DNA of 64,000 bases from Caldanaerobius polysaccharolyticus DSM 13641 (GCF_000427425.1 NZ_KE386495.1:981072-1045071); one strand, 5' to 3'. Shown: positions 26,901-35,205, counted from the stretch's first letter. A program made the numbers and translations. Notes: generated by a model from the letters alone, not told the origin.

Positions 26901-27893
26901 AAATTACCCGCCTCTGTTTTTTCTTCAAAGATAGAAAAACAAAAAGTTGAAATTGCAACGGATGTTGCTACAATTACTATACCTATTAATATGTTTAGTT
27001 CAGCTGAAGTTAAAGGAGCAAAGGATATAATATTGAGCATTAAAAATGTAGACAAGACAAAATTTGACGCATCTGTAATGACACAGATTGGCACCAGACC
27101 TGTGATAGACTTGAGTGTAAAAGTGGATAGCGCAAATATATTATGGAACAATCCTGATGCGCCCGTTGCCATATCCATTCCTTATAAGCCAACTGCAGAA
27201 GAGTTAAAAGATCAAGATCATATCGTTGCATTATACATAAATGATAATGAAAAAGCTATAGCTGTACCAAACTCTAAATATGACCCTGTATCAGGAAAGT
27301 TGATCTTTACAGCAACACATTTAGGAAAATATGCAGTCGCATTTATTCATAAAACATTTAATGATATAAGCAATTATGACTGGGCAAAAAATGCGATAGA
27401 AGTTCTTGCATCTAAAGGTATTACAAGCGGAACGTCACAAACAACATTTAGCCCGGCTAGGAAGGTGTCTAGAGCGGAATATTTGTCAATGCTTATATCA
27501 GCGCTTGGTTTAACTGCTAAAGTTGATGAAAATTTCGACGATGTTCATAAGACAGATTATTATTATGAGTCTGTAGGGATTGCGAAAAAACTTGGAATAG
27601 TTACGGGAGTGGGCAATAAGAAATTTGATCCAACTGAACCTATTACGCGAGAGGATATGATGGTATTAACGTTTAGAGCACTTAAGGCAATAGGAAAATT
27701 ACAGTCCACAGGAACAACTGATGATTTAGTCAATTTTACAGATAAAAATTATATATCTGAGTATGCGGAAGAAAGTATAGCTACGCTAGTTAAGGAAGGA
27801 ATTGTATGTGGTCGGGCCAATAGGATTGCACCTAAAGATAACGCCACTAGGGCTGAAGCTGCTACAATTATATACAGAGTAATTAAAAAATAG
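23925..27893 (+). CDS. Cell-surface GH53 galactanase with CBM61, two cohesin-like modules and SLH anchor
   Basis: A 1322-residue modular protein. In order: signal peptide (MTNKTKSFIVLAIVIVVIFF, residues 1-28); GH53 domain (24063-25125) with VQIGNEIDNGILWPD and VIAETAYAF carrying the two catalytic Glu; Ig-like domain (25163-25395); CBM61-like galactan-binding module (25399-25830); two cohesin-like modules (25850-26250 and 26257-26655) with YAQEITLSYDPMIFDF and YAQDITLNYDPNLFELL; a linker of unknown fold; three SLH domains (27354-27890). ATG 23925 is seven bases after GGGGAGG. It should sit on the wall polymer, hydrolyse galactan and offer docking sites for dockerin proteins. The next gene encodes one. 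Confidence 0.93.
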   Translation: MTNKTKSFIVLAIVIVVIFFSVNVANANVQSTSSKIYVNPIRGLRSDFIKGADVSMLAQIEQNGGKFYDSGVRKDCLKILKDHGVNWIRLRIWNNPKDANGIWLGGGNNDEERTIYMAKRAKDLGLKILLDFHYSDFWADPGKQNKPAAWVNDSGEKLQQDVYDFTAKVIRDLKNNGVIPDMVQIGNEIDNGILWPDGKISGTGSGGYSGLAALLEQGIKAVRDNDPNKNDPEKKIKIMLHLSRGGDNALYRSFFDNLIYKQGLTDFDVIGLSYYPYWSGTLEELKYNINDISQRYNKYVVIAETAYAFTLDNADTTENNFGVKEEAIGGYKASVQGQATAVRNIMEVVSQVPDNKGLGVFYWEPDWIPVAGAGWKTDEGNAWENQAMFDFQGNALPSIDVFNLVSGAQGSVAPRILSIEPVNVSTEVGQAPTLPTTVNLVYDDESVRQASVTWESIDPDKYARPGSFTVTGTIPGVKFKAIATITVTNIINYVQNSGFEEGSLSHWNISGDISSVKIDKNAANAHSGSYSLNYWNDSAFTVTISQTITGLKNGYYKLSAYVDGSGGENSLQLFASDYGGPRLTADIHNSGWLVWQHPVISLIEVTNGQITIGLTIDGNSGNWGNLDDVQLIQVDASGSPIGGSVSTVLTTPSYVNSGDSFEIGYGLKDVSQAVYAQEITLSYDPMIFDFVKAVKSDDDTVISRIYSDTPGTVIIDTVNSKGLTVGKNLFNLTFRANTVDQLTYSNIAVTEAKLQITTKGGTTVDAALTSRTIAVGGTASVTLTSPTLVEPGNNFTLKIGISGILQPIYAQDITLNYDPNLFELLKIDSDGKSIVIDNVYDNIQGTARIIGINIGGLTGNSSVMKLTFRAKEVSQPANGVIFVADAQLGVAPQGNVIFPNLSSVNIKVESKGWIDNEGAATKSQGSTSNFNSIDSWKIIVTPVIDPITGIPTVNISVSDLNNALKNAPIDKYNVKTAVIDVPKIDGQTQYDIKLPASVFSSKIEKQKVEIATDVATITIPINMFSSAEVKGAKDIILSIKNVDKTKFDASVMTQIGTRPVIDLSVKVDSANILWNNPDAPVAISIPYKPTAEELKDQDHIVALYINDNEKAIAVPNSKYDPVSGKLIFTATHLGKYAVAFIHKTFNDISNYDWAKNAIEVLASKGITSGTSQTTFSPARKVSRAEYLSMLISALGLTAKVDENFDDVHKTDYYYESVGIAKKLGIVTGVGNKKFDPTEPITREDMMVLTFRALKAIGKLQSTGTTDDLVNFTDKNYISEYAEESIATLVKEGIVCGRANRIAPKDNATRAEAATIIYRVIKK

Positions 27894-27934
27894 GACGGGT
27901 ATCATCAGTTCAATTGAATGAGAGAGGGAGTCAT

Positions 27935-28903
27935 ATGAAGAAACTTTTTAAATTTTTGTCGTTTATTTTAACGATGTTTTTGATGGTTGTAAACTCACCT
28001 ACGAATGTAGTGTGGGCTGATCCTGTAAATCTTGTACAAAATCCGGGGTTTGAATCAGGTTTAGATAGCTGGACTGTCGATCAAAGCCAAAGTAATATAG
28101 CTTCTATTAATTCTTCTGGAAAAGCTGAAGAAATAAAATCAGGTAATAACTCTCTTGCTATTTATTATGGGTCAAGCTATACATTGAAAGTAACACAAAC
28201 TATTACAAATATTCCACCTGGTAAATATTCTTTAACTGTTTATGCAGAGGGCGATCCATCGGAAAACAAGGCAAATATTCAGTTGTTTGCTAATAATTAC
28301 GGTGGACCACAACTAACGGCGAGTATTACTAACACGGGTTGGGGTAAATGGGTACAATATTCAATAAATAATATAGAAGTTACCACCGGAACATGTACAA
28401 TAGGAATTCAAGTAGATTCAAACGCGCCTTATTGGGGTACTTTTGATGACTTTGCATTTATAAGGGTAGGTGAGATTGGTGCTTCACCTACAATTAATTC
28501 TATAAAACCTATTACCGTAAATACAGTGATTAATAATCCGCCACAACTTCCTTCTGTCGTAACAGCCGTTTATAATGATGGTTCTACGAAACAGGTAGAT
28601 GTCACATGGGATGCGATAGATCCGCTGGATTATCAACAAATTCATTCTTTTAATGTTTATGGTACTGTAAGCGGGACAGTGTATCGAGCACAGGCTACTG
28701 TAATAGTCAATTACAAGTCTATGGATCTAAATAATAATGGTTTATTTGATGTTGGAGATTTAGCAGTTGCAATGTACTATTATCAAACAAAATCAGAAGA
28801 TGTCAATTGGAGTAGTGCAAAAGTTGCTGATATCAATAACGATGGAATAGTAGATTTGATTGATATGAAACTAATAGCTAGGCAAATCCTTGAAAAAAAC
28901 TAG
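27935..28903 (+). CDS. Secreted CBM61-Ig-dockerin protein (no catalytic domain)
   Basis: The 322-residue protein has a signal peptide (MKKLFKFLSFILTMFLMVV), a CBM61-like module (about 33-180: NLVQNPGFESGLDSW to GTFDDFAFI), an Ig-like module (about 187-263) and a C-terminal dockerin (28718-28900). The dockerin has two calcium loops, DLNNNGLFDVGDL and DINNDGIVDLIDM. CBM61 and Ig modules resemble those of the preceding galactanase but in swapped order. ATG 27935 follows GAGGGAG. It is a non-enzymatic galactan-binding subunit that may dock on the cohesin-like modules next door. Confidence 0.9.
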   Translation: MKKLFKFLSFILTMFLMVVNSPTNVVWADPVNLVQNPGFESGLDSWTVDQSQSNIASINSSGKAEEIKSGNNSLAIYYGSSYTLKVTQTITNIPPGKYSLTVYAEGDPSENKANIQLFANNYGGPQLTASITNTGWGKWVQYSINNIEVTTGTCTIGIQVDSNAPYWGTFDDFAFIRVGEIGASPTINSIKPITVNTVINNPPQLPSVVTAVYNDGSTKQVDVTWDAIDPLDYQQIHSFNVYGTVSGTVYRAQATVIVNYKSMDLNNNGLFDVGDLAVAMYYYQTKSEDVNWSSAKVADINNDGIVDLIDMKLIARQILEKN

Positions 28904-28938
28904 CTGTTGACAATTTGTGTCAACAGCTAGTTTTTTGT
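28898..28938 (+). terminator. Terminator of the galactan operon
   Basis: A perfect 15-bp stem (28898-28912, AACTAGCTGTTGACA, with 28918-28932), loop ATTTG, then a T-run. The dockerin gene's stop codon lies inside the left arm. Confidence 0.92.
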
Positions 28939-29056
28939 CGAAGATATGTGTAAAATAAAGTCGAAAAAAAATTCTGAAAAATAAGAAGGAATTTTTTAAA
29001 GTAAGTAGAATTATATACTGTGATTTAACTTATTGTTGATAAAGGGGGAAGTTATT

Positions 29057-29404
29057 TTGTACAAGCTTTATATCGGTGAAGGTTTAAGTTACGAATACGA
29101 GCTGGTTGAGAGCCGGGTTAGGGTACCTGCTGAGAACCGTGTGTTGATTGTTGTGGCGTATGGTATAAAGATTACAGCTATTGATAAGGATGGAGGGGAG
29201 TTTTCTCAGGTTTACGATAAGATCAGTCCGTACAGGGATAAAGTGGAACAACTTGTTGACCGATTTGCCGGTTTAGCCCTTTCGCCTTACCACTTATACG
29301 AAGTGTTGGATGATATTGTAGAGATGTACATAGATGACTTTGAGCTCTACGCCTTTGATAGCATTAGTGACCACTCTTATAGAAGTATAGATATGGCGAT
29401 ATAG
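29057..29404 (+). CDS. Small protein of unknown function
   Basis: A 115-residue soluble protein that I do not recognise. It starts YKLYIGEGLSYEYELVESRV and is acidic towards the C-terminus (DDIVEMYIDDFELYAFDSIS). No signal peptide, membrane helix or known motif is seen. TTG 29057 is chosen because AAAGGGGGA (29041-29049) has the right spacing. A weak hairpin with stem GTCCAC/GTGGAC at 29437-29453 closes the unit, so it is monocistronic. Confidence 0.6.
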   Translation: MYKLYIGEGLSYEYELVESRVRVPAENRVLIVVAYGIKITAIDKDGGEFSQVYDKISPYRDKVEQLVDRFAGLALSPYHLYEVLDDIVEMYIDDFELYAFDSISDHSYRSIDMAI

Positions 29405-29504
29405 AAATATAATTAATTATTTGATAAAAAATACTGGTCCACGTGATGTGGACTATTATTTTATGCTATAATAAAAAATATAGGAGTAAGCCTTGGAGGT
29501 TATT

Positions 29505-30182
29505 ATGAGAAAAGCAGTTTTTTCTGTTATGGCTATGTTATTTGTACTGTCGTTTGCGGTAACATTTATTTTGTCAAATTTGCAAGTAGTGGCTTTTAGC
29601 GATAGTTTTTATAAAGCGGAATTTAAGAAGTACAGGGTATCTGAGAGTACAGGTATATCCCAAGAGCAATTGATGGTGATTTCAAAAGATATAAGGGATT
29701 ATCTTTTAGGAAAAAGAGACGATATAGATGTAACGGTTAAAGTGGCAGGAGAGGTAAAGCCTCTATTTGATAGGCGTGAAATTGCTCATATGAAAGACGT
29801 AAAGGACTTGTTCGCAAAGGGTTTTTTAGTGAGAAATAGTTTTACAGTGCTGTTGATTATGTCTGTAGTGTATTTTGTTGTTGCGGCAAGAACTAAGTTG
29901 TATCAACTTATGAAGTGGGTAGCCGTTGTTTCCATTGGTATGATAGGCATCGTTTTTATATTGTTAAGCATGGATTTTGACAGGTACTTTACTTATTTTC
30001 ATTTAATATTTTTTAATAACGATTTGTGGCTTTTAGATCCTTCAAAGGAGATGCTGGTTAATCTGTTTCCTCAGGGTTTTTTTAGCGATGCGGCTTTTTA
30101 CGTGCTAGCGTATTACACTGCGGAACTGATAATAGCCGTAATGGCGTGTAGGATCTTGGGTGTTGAAAGGAGAAAGCGTTGA
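29505..30182 (+). CDS. TIGR01906/DUF1461-type integral membrane protein
   Basis: A 225-residue protein with an N-terminal helix (VFSVMAMLFVLSFAVTFILS), an external region with EQLMVISKDIRDYLLGKRDD and RREIAHMKDVKDLF, and three further helices. The HMxDV segment and the FHLIFFNNDLWLLDP segment are hallmarks of the DUF1461 family. Function is unknown. ATG 29505 follows TTGGAGGTT. The stop overlaps the next start (TGATG), so it is translationally coupled to the NAD(P)HX repair gene. A TATAAT at 29467-29472 may be its promoter. Confidence 0.78.
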   Translation: MRKAVFSVMAMLFVLSFAVTFILSNLQVVAFSDSFYKAEFKKYRVSESTGISQEQLMVISKDIRDYLLGKRDDIDVTVKVAGEVKPLFDRREIAHMKDVKDLFAKGFLVRNSFTVLLIMSVVYFVVAARTKLYQLMKWVAVVSIGMIGIVFILLSMDFDRYFTYFHLIFFNNDLWLLDPSKEMLVNLFPQGFFSDAAFYVLAYYTAELIIAVMACRILGVERRKR

Positions 30183-31699
30183 TGGTAAAGGTTGCAACTG
30201 GTGAACAGATGAGAGAAATAGATAAATACGCTATAGAGGTGCTGGGTATACCTGGTATAGTTTTAATGGAAAACGCAGCTCTTTCTGTGGTAGACTGCAT
30301 TATTTCTAGATGGAAATTTAAGTCTGCTGTTGTCTTCGCAGGTAGCGGAAATAATGGTGGCGATGGATTTGCTATTGCCAGACATTTATTTAATAAAGGG
30401 TACGATGTAAAAGTCTTTGTTTTAAGCGCTATTAACTCTATAAAAGGCGATGCGAGAACAAATTTTGACATTTTACTCAAAATGGGCGTATACGTTATGG
30501 AGGTATTACAAAAGGAAAATCTTAAATTTGCAGAAAAGTTTGTAAAGGATTGTGATGTCATCGTAGATGCTATTTTTGGCACTGGCTTTAAAGGCGAGAT
30601 TAAAGGTATTGTGAGGGAAGCCGTTGAGATCATAAACAACTCAGGAAAGCGCGTGGTTTCTGTAGACATCCCTTCAGGAGTGGAGGCCAGTACGGGGAAG
30701 ATACACGGTTCGTGCGTTAAAGCTGATTTGACAATAACATTTCAATTGCCTAAAATAGGACTTGTGGTACATCCAGGGACAGAAGTGGCAGGAGAAGTGG
30801 TTGTCAGCGATATAGGAATACCTCAGCAAGCTATAAACGTGCAGGATATTAAGGTGATGTTAAACGATGAGAGCATGGCTTTGAGGTGTTTTCCCCCTCG
30901 AATTGAGGATTCCCATAAAGGGAATTACGGGAAAGCATTAATAATTGCCGGTTCACGAGGTATGACAGGCGCTGCCGTTATGGCTGCTGTATCCTGCCTG
31001 AAATCGGGAGCTGGTCTGGTTTACCTTGCCGTTCCTGAAGAGGTCTTGGAAACTGTAGAAGGTATGGCCTTGGAAGTGATCAAGGTAGGTTACAGAAGGT
31101 TTGAGGATCTACATGAGCATATAGTAAATTGCGATGCAATAGCGATGGGCCCTGGTATGGGACAATCAGACTTAACAGCTGAGTTGGTATCAAAAGTTAT
31201 TGAAATCTGCGATAAGCCGATGGTACTAGATGCAGATGCTTTAAACTATCTGTCAAAAAATCAAGATCTCCTGAGGTCTATAAAAGCGCCTTTCATAATA
31301 ACACCGCACCCAGGAGAGATGGCGAGACTTGTTGGCACTACAGTGGATGAGATTCAAAGTGATAGGATAGGCGTTGCTTTTGAATTTTCCCAAAAGTATA
31401 AAGCCGTGACCGTGCTTAAAGGTTCAAAAACGGTTATCGCATCAGAAAAAGGAATTGTGTTAAATACTAATGGCAACCCTGGGATGGCTACAGCTGGTGC
31501 AGGTGATGTTCTTACAGGAATAATTGCTGGGCTCCTTGCTCAAAGGTGCGATGCCGTGTCGGCAGCGGCGGGAGGTGTTTTTTTGCATGGAATGGCTGGA
31601 GACATAGCGAAAGAAAAAGTTGGCGAATATGGAATGACAGCTGGTGATATAATAAGGTATATACCTGAAGCCATTAGAAAATTGCAAAAAATTAAATGA
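30182..31699 (+). CDS. nnr: Bifunctional NAD(P)H-hydrate epimerase / ADP-dependent dehydratase
   Basis: A 505-residue repair enzyme that restores damaged NAD(P)H hydrates. The N-terminal epimerase (YjeF_N, about 1-215) shows MREIDKYAIE, GSGNNGGDGFAIARHL and DAIFGTGFKGE. The C-terminal ribokinase-like dehydratase (about 220-505) shows KGNYGKALIIAGSRGMTGAA, MGPGMGQ, LDADALN, TPHPGEMARL and the catalytic GNPGMATAGAGDVLTGII. Length and order are typical of bacterial fusions. It stands just upstream of alr, as in many Firmicutes. Confidence 0.95.
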   Translation: MVKVATGEQMREIDKYAIEVLGIPGIVLMENAALSVVDCIISRWKFKSAVVFAGSGNNGGDGFAIARHLFNKGYDVKVFVLSAINSIKGDARTNFDILLKMGVYVMEVLQKENLKFAEKFVKDCDVIVDAIFGTGFKGEIKGIVREAVEIINNSGKRVVSVDIPSGVEASTGKIHGSCVKADLTITFQLPKIGLVVHPGTEVAGEVVVSDIGIPQQAINVQDIKVMLNDESMALRCFPPRIEDSHKGNYGKALIIAGSRGMTGAAVMAAVSCLKSGAGLVYLAVPEEVLETVEGMALEVIKVGYRRFEDLHEHIVNCDAIAMGPGMGQSDLTAELVSKVIEICDKPMVLDADALNYLSKNQDLLRSIKAPFIITPHPGEMARLVGTTVDEIQSDRIGVAFEFSQKYKAVTVLKGSKTVIASEKGIVLNTNGNPGMATAGAGDVLTGIIAGLLAQRCDAVSAAAGGVFLHGMAGDIAKEKVGEYGMTAGDIIRYIPEAIRKLQKIK

Positions 31700-31761
31700 T
31701 AGTAGGAATATACTCAAGTACATAGACATATATATTTATCGCGTAAGAGAGGAGAAAAAAA

Positions 31762-32889
31762 TTGAATGAATTTTTAAGACCGGTATGGGCTGAAATTAAT
31801 TTGAGCAATATCCGATACAATATAAGGAACATTAAAGCGCACTTAAAAGAAGGGGTAGAAGTAATTGCGGTGGTAAAGGCTGATGCTTATGGGCATGGCT
31901 CTAAGCGCGTGTCCCAGGTCCTCATACAAGAGGGCGTAAAATACCTGGCAGTAGCGATATTAGACGAAGCCATTGAGCTCAGGAAATGCGGTATACAGGT
32001 ACCTATACTGATATTAGGATATACCCCTGTAGAGCAACTTAAGTATGTAGTACAATACGATATTACGCAAACCGTATTTGACCTAAATTACGCGAAGATG
32101 TTATCAGAAGAAGCCGTTGCAAGACATAAAAGGGCAAAAATCCACGTAAAAATAGACACAGGCATGGGCAGAATAGGCTATACAGATTATGAAAGAGCAA
32201 GGCGAGAAATACTGCAGATGTCGTCATTGCCTGGTATACAAGTAGAAGGTATTTTTACTCATTTTGCTTCTGCCGATGAGAGAGATAAAGAATATACTTA
32301 CAGACAATACAGGATTTTTTGCCAGTTATTAAATAGCTTGAAAGGGCAGTTAGAAATCCCGTTAAAACACGTATCCAATAGTGCAGCAATATTAGATCTA
32401 CCTGATATGAGCTTAGACGCGATAAGGCCAGGTATAATCTTATACGGCCACTACCCTTCAGAAGATGTAACTAGATCAATTTCTGTTAAGCCTGCGATGT
32501 CTTTAAAAGCTAAAGTAGTCCACGTCAAAGAGGTGGAGCCAGGTACGTATATAAGTTATGGAAGGAGGTTTGAAACCAAGAGAAAAAGTGTAATAGCTAC
32601 AATCCCAATCGGCTATGCCGATGGCTATACCCGGATGCTGACAGGCAAGTCAAGGGTTTTGGTAAAGGGGCGATTTGCTCCTGTGGTAGGTACGATATGC
32701 ATGGATCAGATGATGGTAGACGTCACAGAAATAAATGACGTTAAAGTGGGAGATGAGGTGGTTCTGTTCGGCATGAGTGGTAGTAACGAGATAACAATTG
32801 AAGAAATCGCTGGCCAGTTGGGCACTATAAACTATGAGATACTGTGTATGGTAGGGAGAAGGGTTCCCAGGGTTTATATTGACAGTTGA
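31762..32889 (+). CDS. alr: Alanine racemase
   Basis: A 375-residue PLP enzyme converting L- to D-alanine for peptidoglycan. The PLP lysine is in VIAVVKADAYGHGS; also visible are HVKIDTGMGRIGY, the substrate-side tyrosine in the GTYISYGRRF region and GTICMDQMMVDVT. TTG 31762 is preceded by GAGGAGAAAAA. The neighbouring order nnr-alr-mazE-mazF is common in Firmicutes. The 3' end carries the mazEF promoter. Confidence 0.96.
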   Translation: MNEFLRPVWAEINLSNIRYNIRNIKAHLKEGVEVIAVVKADAYGHGSKRVSQVLIQEGVKYLAVAILDEAIELRKCGIQVPILILGYTPVEQLKYVVQYDITQTVFDLNYAKMLSEEAVARHKRAKIHVKIDTGMGRIGYTDYERARREILQMSSLPGIQVEGIFTHFASADERDKEYTYRQYRIFCQLLNSLKGQLEIPLKHVSNSAAILDLPDMSLDAIRPGIILYGHYPSEDVTRSISVKPAMSLKAKVVHVKEVEPGTYISYGRRFETKRKSVIATIPIGYADGYTRMLTGKSRVLVKGRFAPVVGTICMDQMMVDVTEINDVKVGDEVVLFGMSGSNEITIEEIAGQLGTINYEILCMVGRRVPRVYIDS

Positions 32890-32914
32890 CATAATATATA
32901 GTGTAGTATATAAT
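32886..32914 (+). promoter_or_regulatory. Consensus promoter for the mazEF pair
   Basis: TTGACA (32886-32891) and TATAAT (32909-32914) with a 17-base gap match the vegetative consensus exactly. The -35 box overlaps the alr stop codon, and the start of the antitoxin gene is 31 bases downstream. Confidence 0.85.
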
Positions 32915-32944
32915 GAAATATATCAGTATGAGGAGGTCAGTAGA

Positions 32945-33220
32945 GTGGGCGCCAATAAGAGGATTCTTGTCAGTCTTCCTGAGAGCTTGTTAGAGGAAGT
33001 CGATCATATTGCGTCTATAGAGAATTGCAATAGGTCTGAATTTATACGTGAGGCGATGAAGCTTTATATAAAAGAGAAAAAGAAAATGCGAATAAGGGAG
33101 AGCATGAAAAAAGGTTATCTGGAAATGGCTGCAATAAATATGGAACTGGCGGAGTTAGGGTTTACGGCTGAAAATGAATGTATTACCACTTACGAAATAA
33201 AATTGTCAAAGTGTGATTGA
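32945..33220 (+). CDS. Ribbon-helix-helix antitoxin (EndoAI/MazE-like)
   Basis: A 91-residue protein with an N-terminal RHH/CopG DNA-binding domain ([34 protein letters not shown]) and a C-terminal toxin-wrapping tail ([20 protein letters not shown]). It should neutralise the following toxin and repress the shared promoter. GTG 32945 follows AGGAGG at 32931-32936. Confidence 0.9.
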   Translation: MGANKRILVSLPESLLEEVDHIASIENCNRSEFIREAMKLYIKEKKKMRIRESMKKGYLEMAAINMELAELGFTAENECITTYEIKLSKCD

Positions 33221-33221
33221 T

Positions 33222-33572
33222 ATGGTTATCAGGCGAGGAGACGTTTTTTATGCGGATTTAAGCCCTGTAATCGGTTCCGAGCAGGGAGGTGTAAGGCCAG
33301 TTCTGATAATACAAAATGATATAGGCAATAAGTACAGCCCTACTGTTATCGTTGCTGCGATAACATCTCAGATAAATAAGGCAAAACTGCCCACTCATGT
33401 CGAGATAACGGGTACAGATATAGGACTTTCCAAGGATTCTGTAATATTGTTAGAGCAGGTTAGAACTATTGACAAAAAGCGGTTGCGGGAAAAAATAGGG
33501 CATCTGGAAAGTGATGTAATGGAAAAGGTCAATGAAGCAATTCAGATAAGTATGGGATTGATAGATTTTTGA
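33222..33572 (+). CDS. MazF/EndoA-type mRNA interferase
   Basis: A 116-residue PemK-fold toxin starting [22 protein letters not shown], then [20 protein letters not shown] and [15 protein letters not shown], which are near-canonical for Bacillus EndoA. It cleaves single-stranded mRNA at short sequences; specificity cannot be read here. ATG 33222 lies one base after the antitoxin stop, so translation is probably coupled; a GTG at 33213 is possible. Confidence 0.93.
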   Translation: MVIRRGDVFYADLSPVIGSEQGGVRPVLIIQNDIGNKYSPTVIVAAITSQINKAKLPTHVEITGTDIGLSKDSVILLEQVRTIDKKRLREKIGHLESDVMEKVNEAIQISMGLIDF

Positions 33573-33647
33573 GGATATTCTATATGAATGTCCTTTAATT
33601 TTTTGTGTTTTGCTGATATAATAGATGTAGTTAGGGGGGAATTTAAG

Positions 33648-34079
33648 TTGAAAATTAAAAAGTTTGTATATGTGGGATTAATTGTCGTATTAGTGGGATT
33701 TTTGTGGTTTTATAGAGATAGCTTTGCGGGGACAACAGAGCCGGGAAGCCAAGAAGATCCTCTGGTAACCAAGAGCTATGTGGACAGTAAAATTTCTCAG
33801 GTTCAAGGCGCACCTCAGAATCTTGATATTGTATATCTGAAAAAGTTTCAAAGCCTTATTTTAAATGCAGGGACTGAAGTTATTGTAAGGACGGGAAAAT
33901 CTTCGATAATAGCAGGTCCTGATGGGCTTTCCGACGTCACCAGTGGACAGGATTTAAAAAATGGGGTTACGGTGCCTTTAAATCATCTTTTAATAACCCC
34001 CAGATCTGACGGCAGAGGAATAAAAGCGATAAGCGATACAGTAATAGTGATGGTAAGGGGTAAATATACGATAAAGTGA
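33648..34079 (+). CDS. Membrane-anchored or secreted protein of unknown function
   Basis: A 143-residue protein with an N-terminal hydrophobic helix (FVYVGLIVVLVGFLWFYRD) and an extracellular part with the stretch DPLVTKSYVDSKISQVQG, like the trimeric/phage-tail 'VTKxYVD' pattern, and a beta-rich end (GTEVIVRTGKSSIIAGPDGL, VIVMVRGKYTIK). I do not recognise its function. TTG 33648 is supported by TTAGGGGGGA. It directly precedes csaB, so a cell-envelope role is possible. Confidence 0.65.
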   Translation: MKIKKFVYVGLIVVLVGFLWFYRDSFAGTTEPGSQEDPLVTKSYVDSKISQVQGAPQNLDIVYLKKFQSLILNAGTEVIVRTGKSSIIAGPDGLSDVTSGQDLKNGVTVPLNHLLITPRSDGRGIKAISDTVIVMVRGKYTIK

Positions 34080-34104
34080 AAATTTTTTGATGGAGAGGGT
34101 ATTG

Positions 34105-35205
34105 ATGAGGGTTTTGATATCGGGGTATTACGGATTTGGAAATACAGGAGATGAGGCGATTTTAAGGGCTATTGTAAATTCGATGAGGAGTGAGAAACCG
34201 GATTTAGATATCGTCGTATTATCCGACAATCCAAAAGAAACAGAAAAGATACATAACGTCAGGGCCATAAATCGCATGGATTTAGTAAGCATATGGACAA
34301 CCCTCTCCTGTTCAGATATGCTTATAAGCGGTGGTGGTGGATTATTACAGGATATTACGAGTACCAGAAACATTCTGTATTACATCACCATAATTTACAT
34401 GGCATGGCTTTTAAAAAAACCGGTGGTGTATTACGCTAACGGCGTAGGACCTATACGAAGCTATTTCAATAGGTTGCTGGTCAGAAATGTCAGCAATAAG
34501 GTGCAAGTGATAACAGTGAGGGATTTTTTGTCAAAATGCCAATTAGATGAGATAGGTGTAAAAAAGGATATATTTATAACTGCGGACCCAGCATTTCTTT
34601 TAAAAGTTCCCGATTACGTAAATGTGGAGAAAATCTACGAGAGAGAAGGTATACCGTTAGATAAAAAAATACTGGGTGTTTCTATACGCAAATGGAATAA
34701 TTTTAACAATGTGAAAAATGCTTTTAAAGATTTCGTAAGGAGAGCAAGGGGTGTAGAGGATTTTAACATAGTGTTTTTGCCCATGCAAAAGGGAGAGGAT
34801 TTGTGCGTATGCGAGGAGATAGCTAATTGCTTTGACAGGTCTTATGTGGTAAAAGGAAGTTATGATGTGTATGAAATATTAGGCATTGTGAGCAAATTTG
34901 ATTACATGATAGGGATGAGATTACATGCGATGATTTTCTCTGTATTAAATGGAGTACCTGTCATTGGAATATCTTATGATCCTAAAATAGATAATTTTTT
35001 CGGGATAATAGGCCAGCAATACCTTAATCACGTCGATGAAGTGAATGGCGAAAGGCTGTTTAACCAGTATCTAGATGTAGTTATGCACAGGAAAGAGATA
35101 TCTGATTATCTTAAGAGAAAGTCTGAGGAATTGAGGTTAAAAGCAATGGAAAACAACAAAATTGCTTTCAAAGTGCTGGAAAGGCAGAGATGGGTTAATG
35201 ATTGA
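34105..35205 (+). CDS. csaB: Polysaccharide pyruvyl transferase
   Basis: A 366-residue CsaB-family enzyme. It begins MRVLISGYYGFGNTGDEAIL and has LISGGGGLLQD, VVYYANGVGPI and the C-terminal MRLHAMIFSVLNGVPVIGISYDPK. CsaB adds ketal-linked pyruvate to secondary cell wall polymers, which is what SLH domains recognise. This ties in with the SLH-anchored galactanase at 23925-27893. ATG 34105 follows GGAGAGGGT; the in-frame ATGs at 34087 and 34090 are less well placed. The TagA-type gene follows with an 8-base overlap. Confidence 0.92.
   Translation: MRVLISGYYGFGNTGDEAILRAIVNSMRSEKPDLDIVVLSDNPKETEKIHNVRAINRMDLVSIWTTLSCSDMLISGGGGLLQDITSTRNILYYITIIYMAWLLKKPVVYYANGVGPIRSYFNRLLVRNVSNKVQVITVRDFLSKCQLDEIGVKKDIFITADPAFLLKVPDYVNVEKIYEREGIPLDKKILGVSIRKWNNFNNVKNAFKDFVRRARGVEDFNIVFLPMQKGEDLCVCEEIANCFDRSYVVKGSYDVYEILGIVSKFDYMIGMRLHAMIFSVLNGVPVIGISYDPKIDNFFGIIGQQYLNHVDEVNGERLFNQYLDVVMHRKEISDYLKRKSEELRLKAMENNKIAFKVLERQRWVND

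Noticed and set aside
26372-27178. 268-codon open frame on the minus strand inside the galactanase gene.
   Set aside because: It is antisense to a strongly supported multidomain protein, has no binding site, and its composition mirrors the sense strand.
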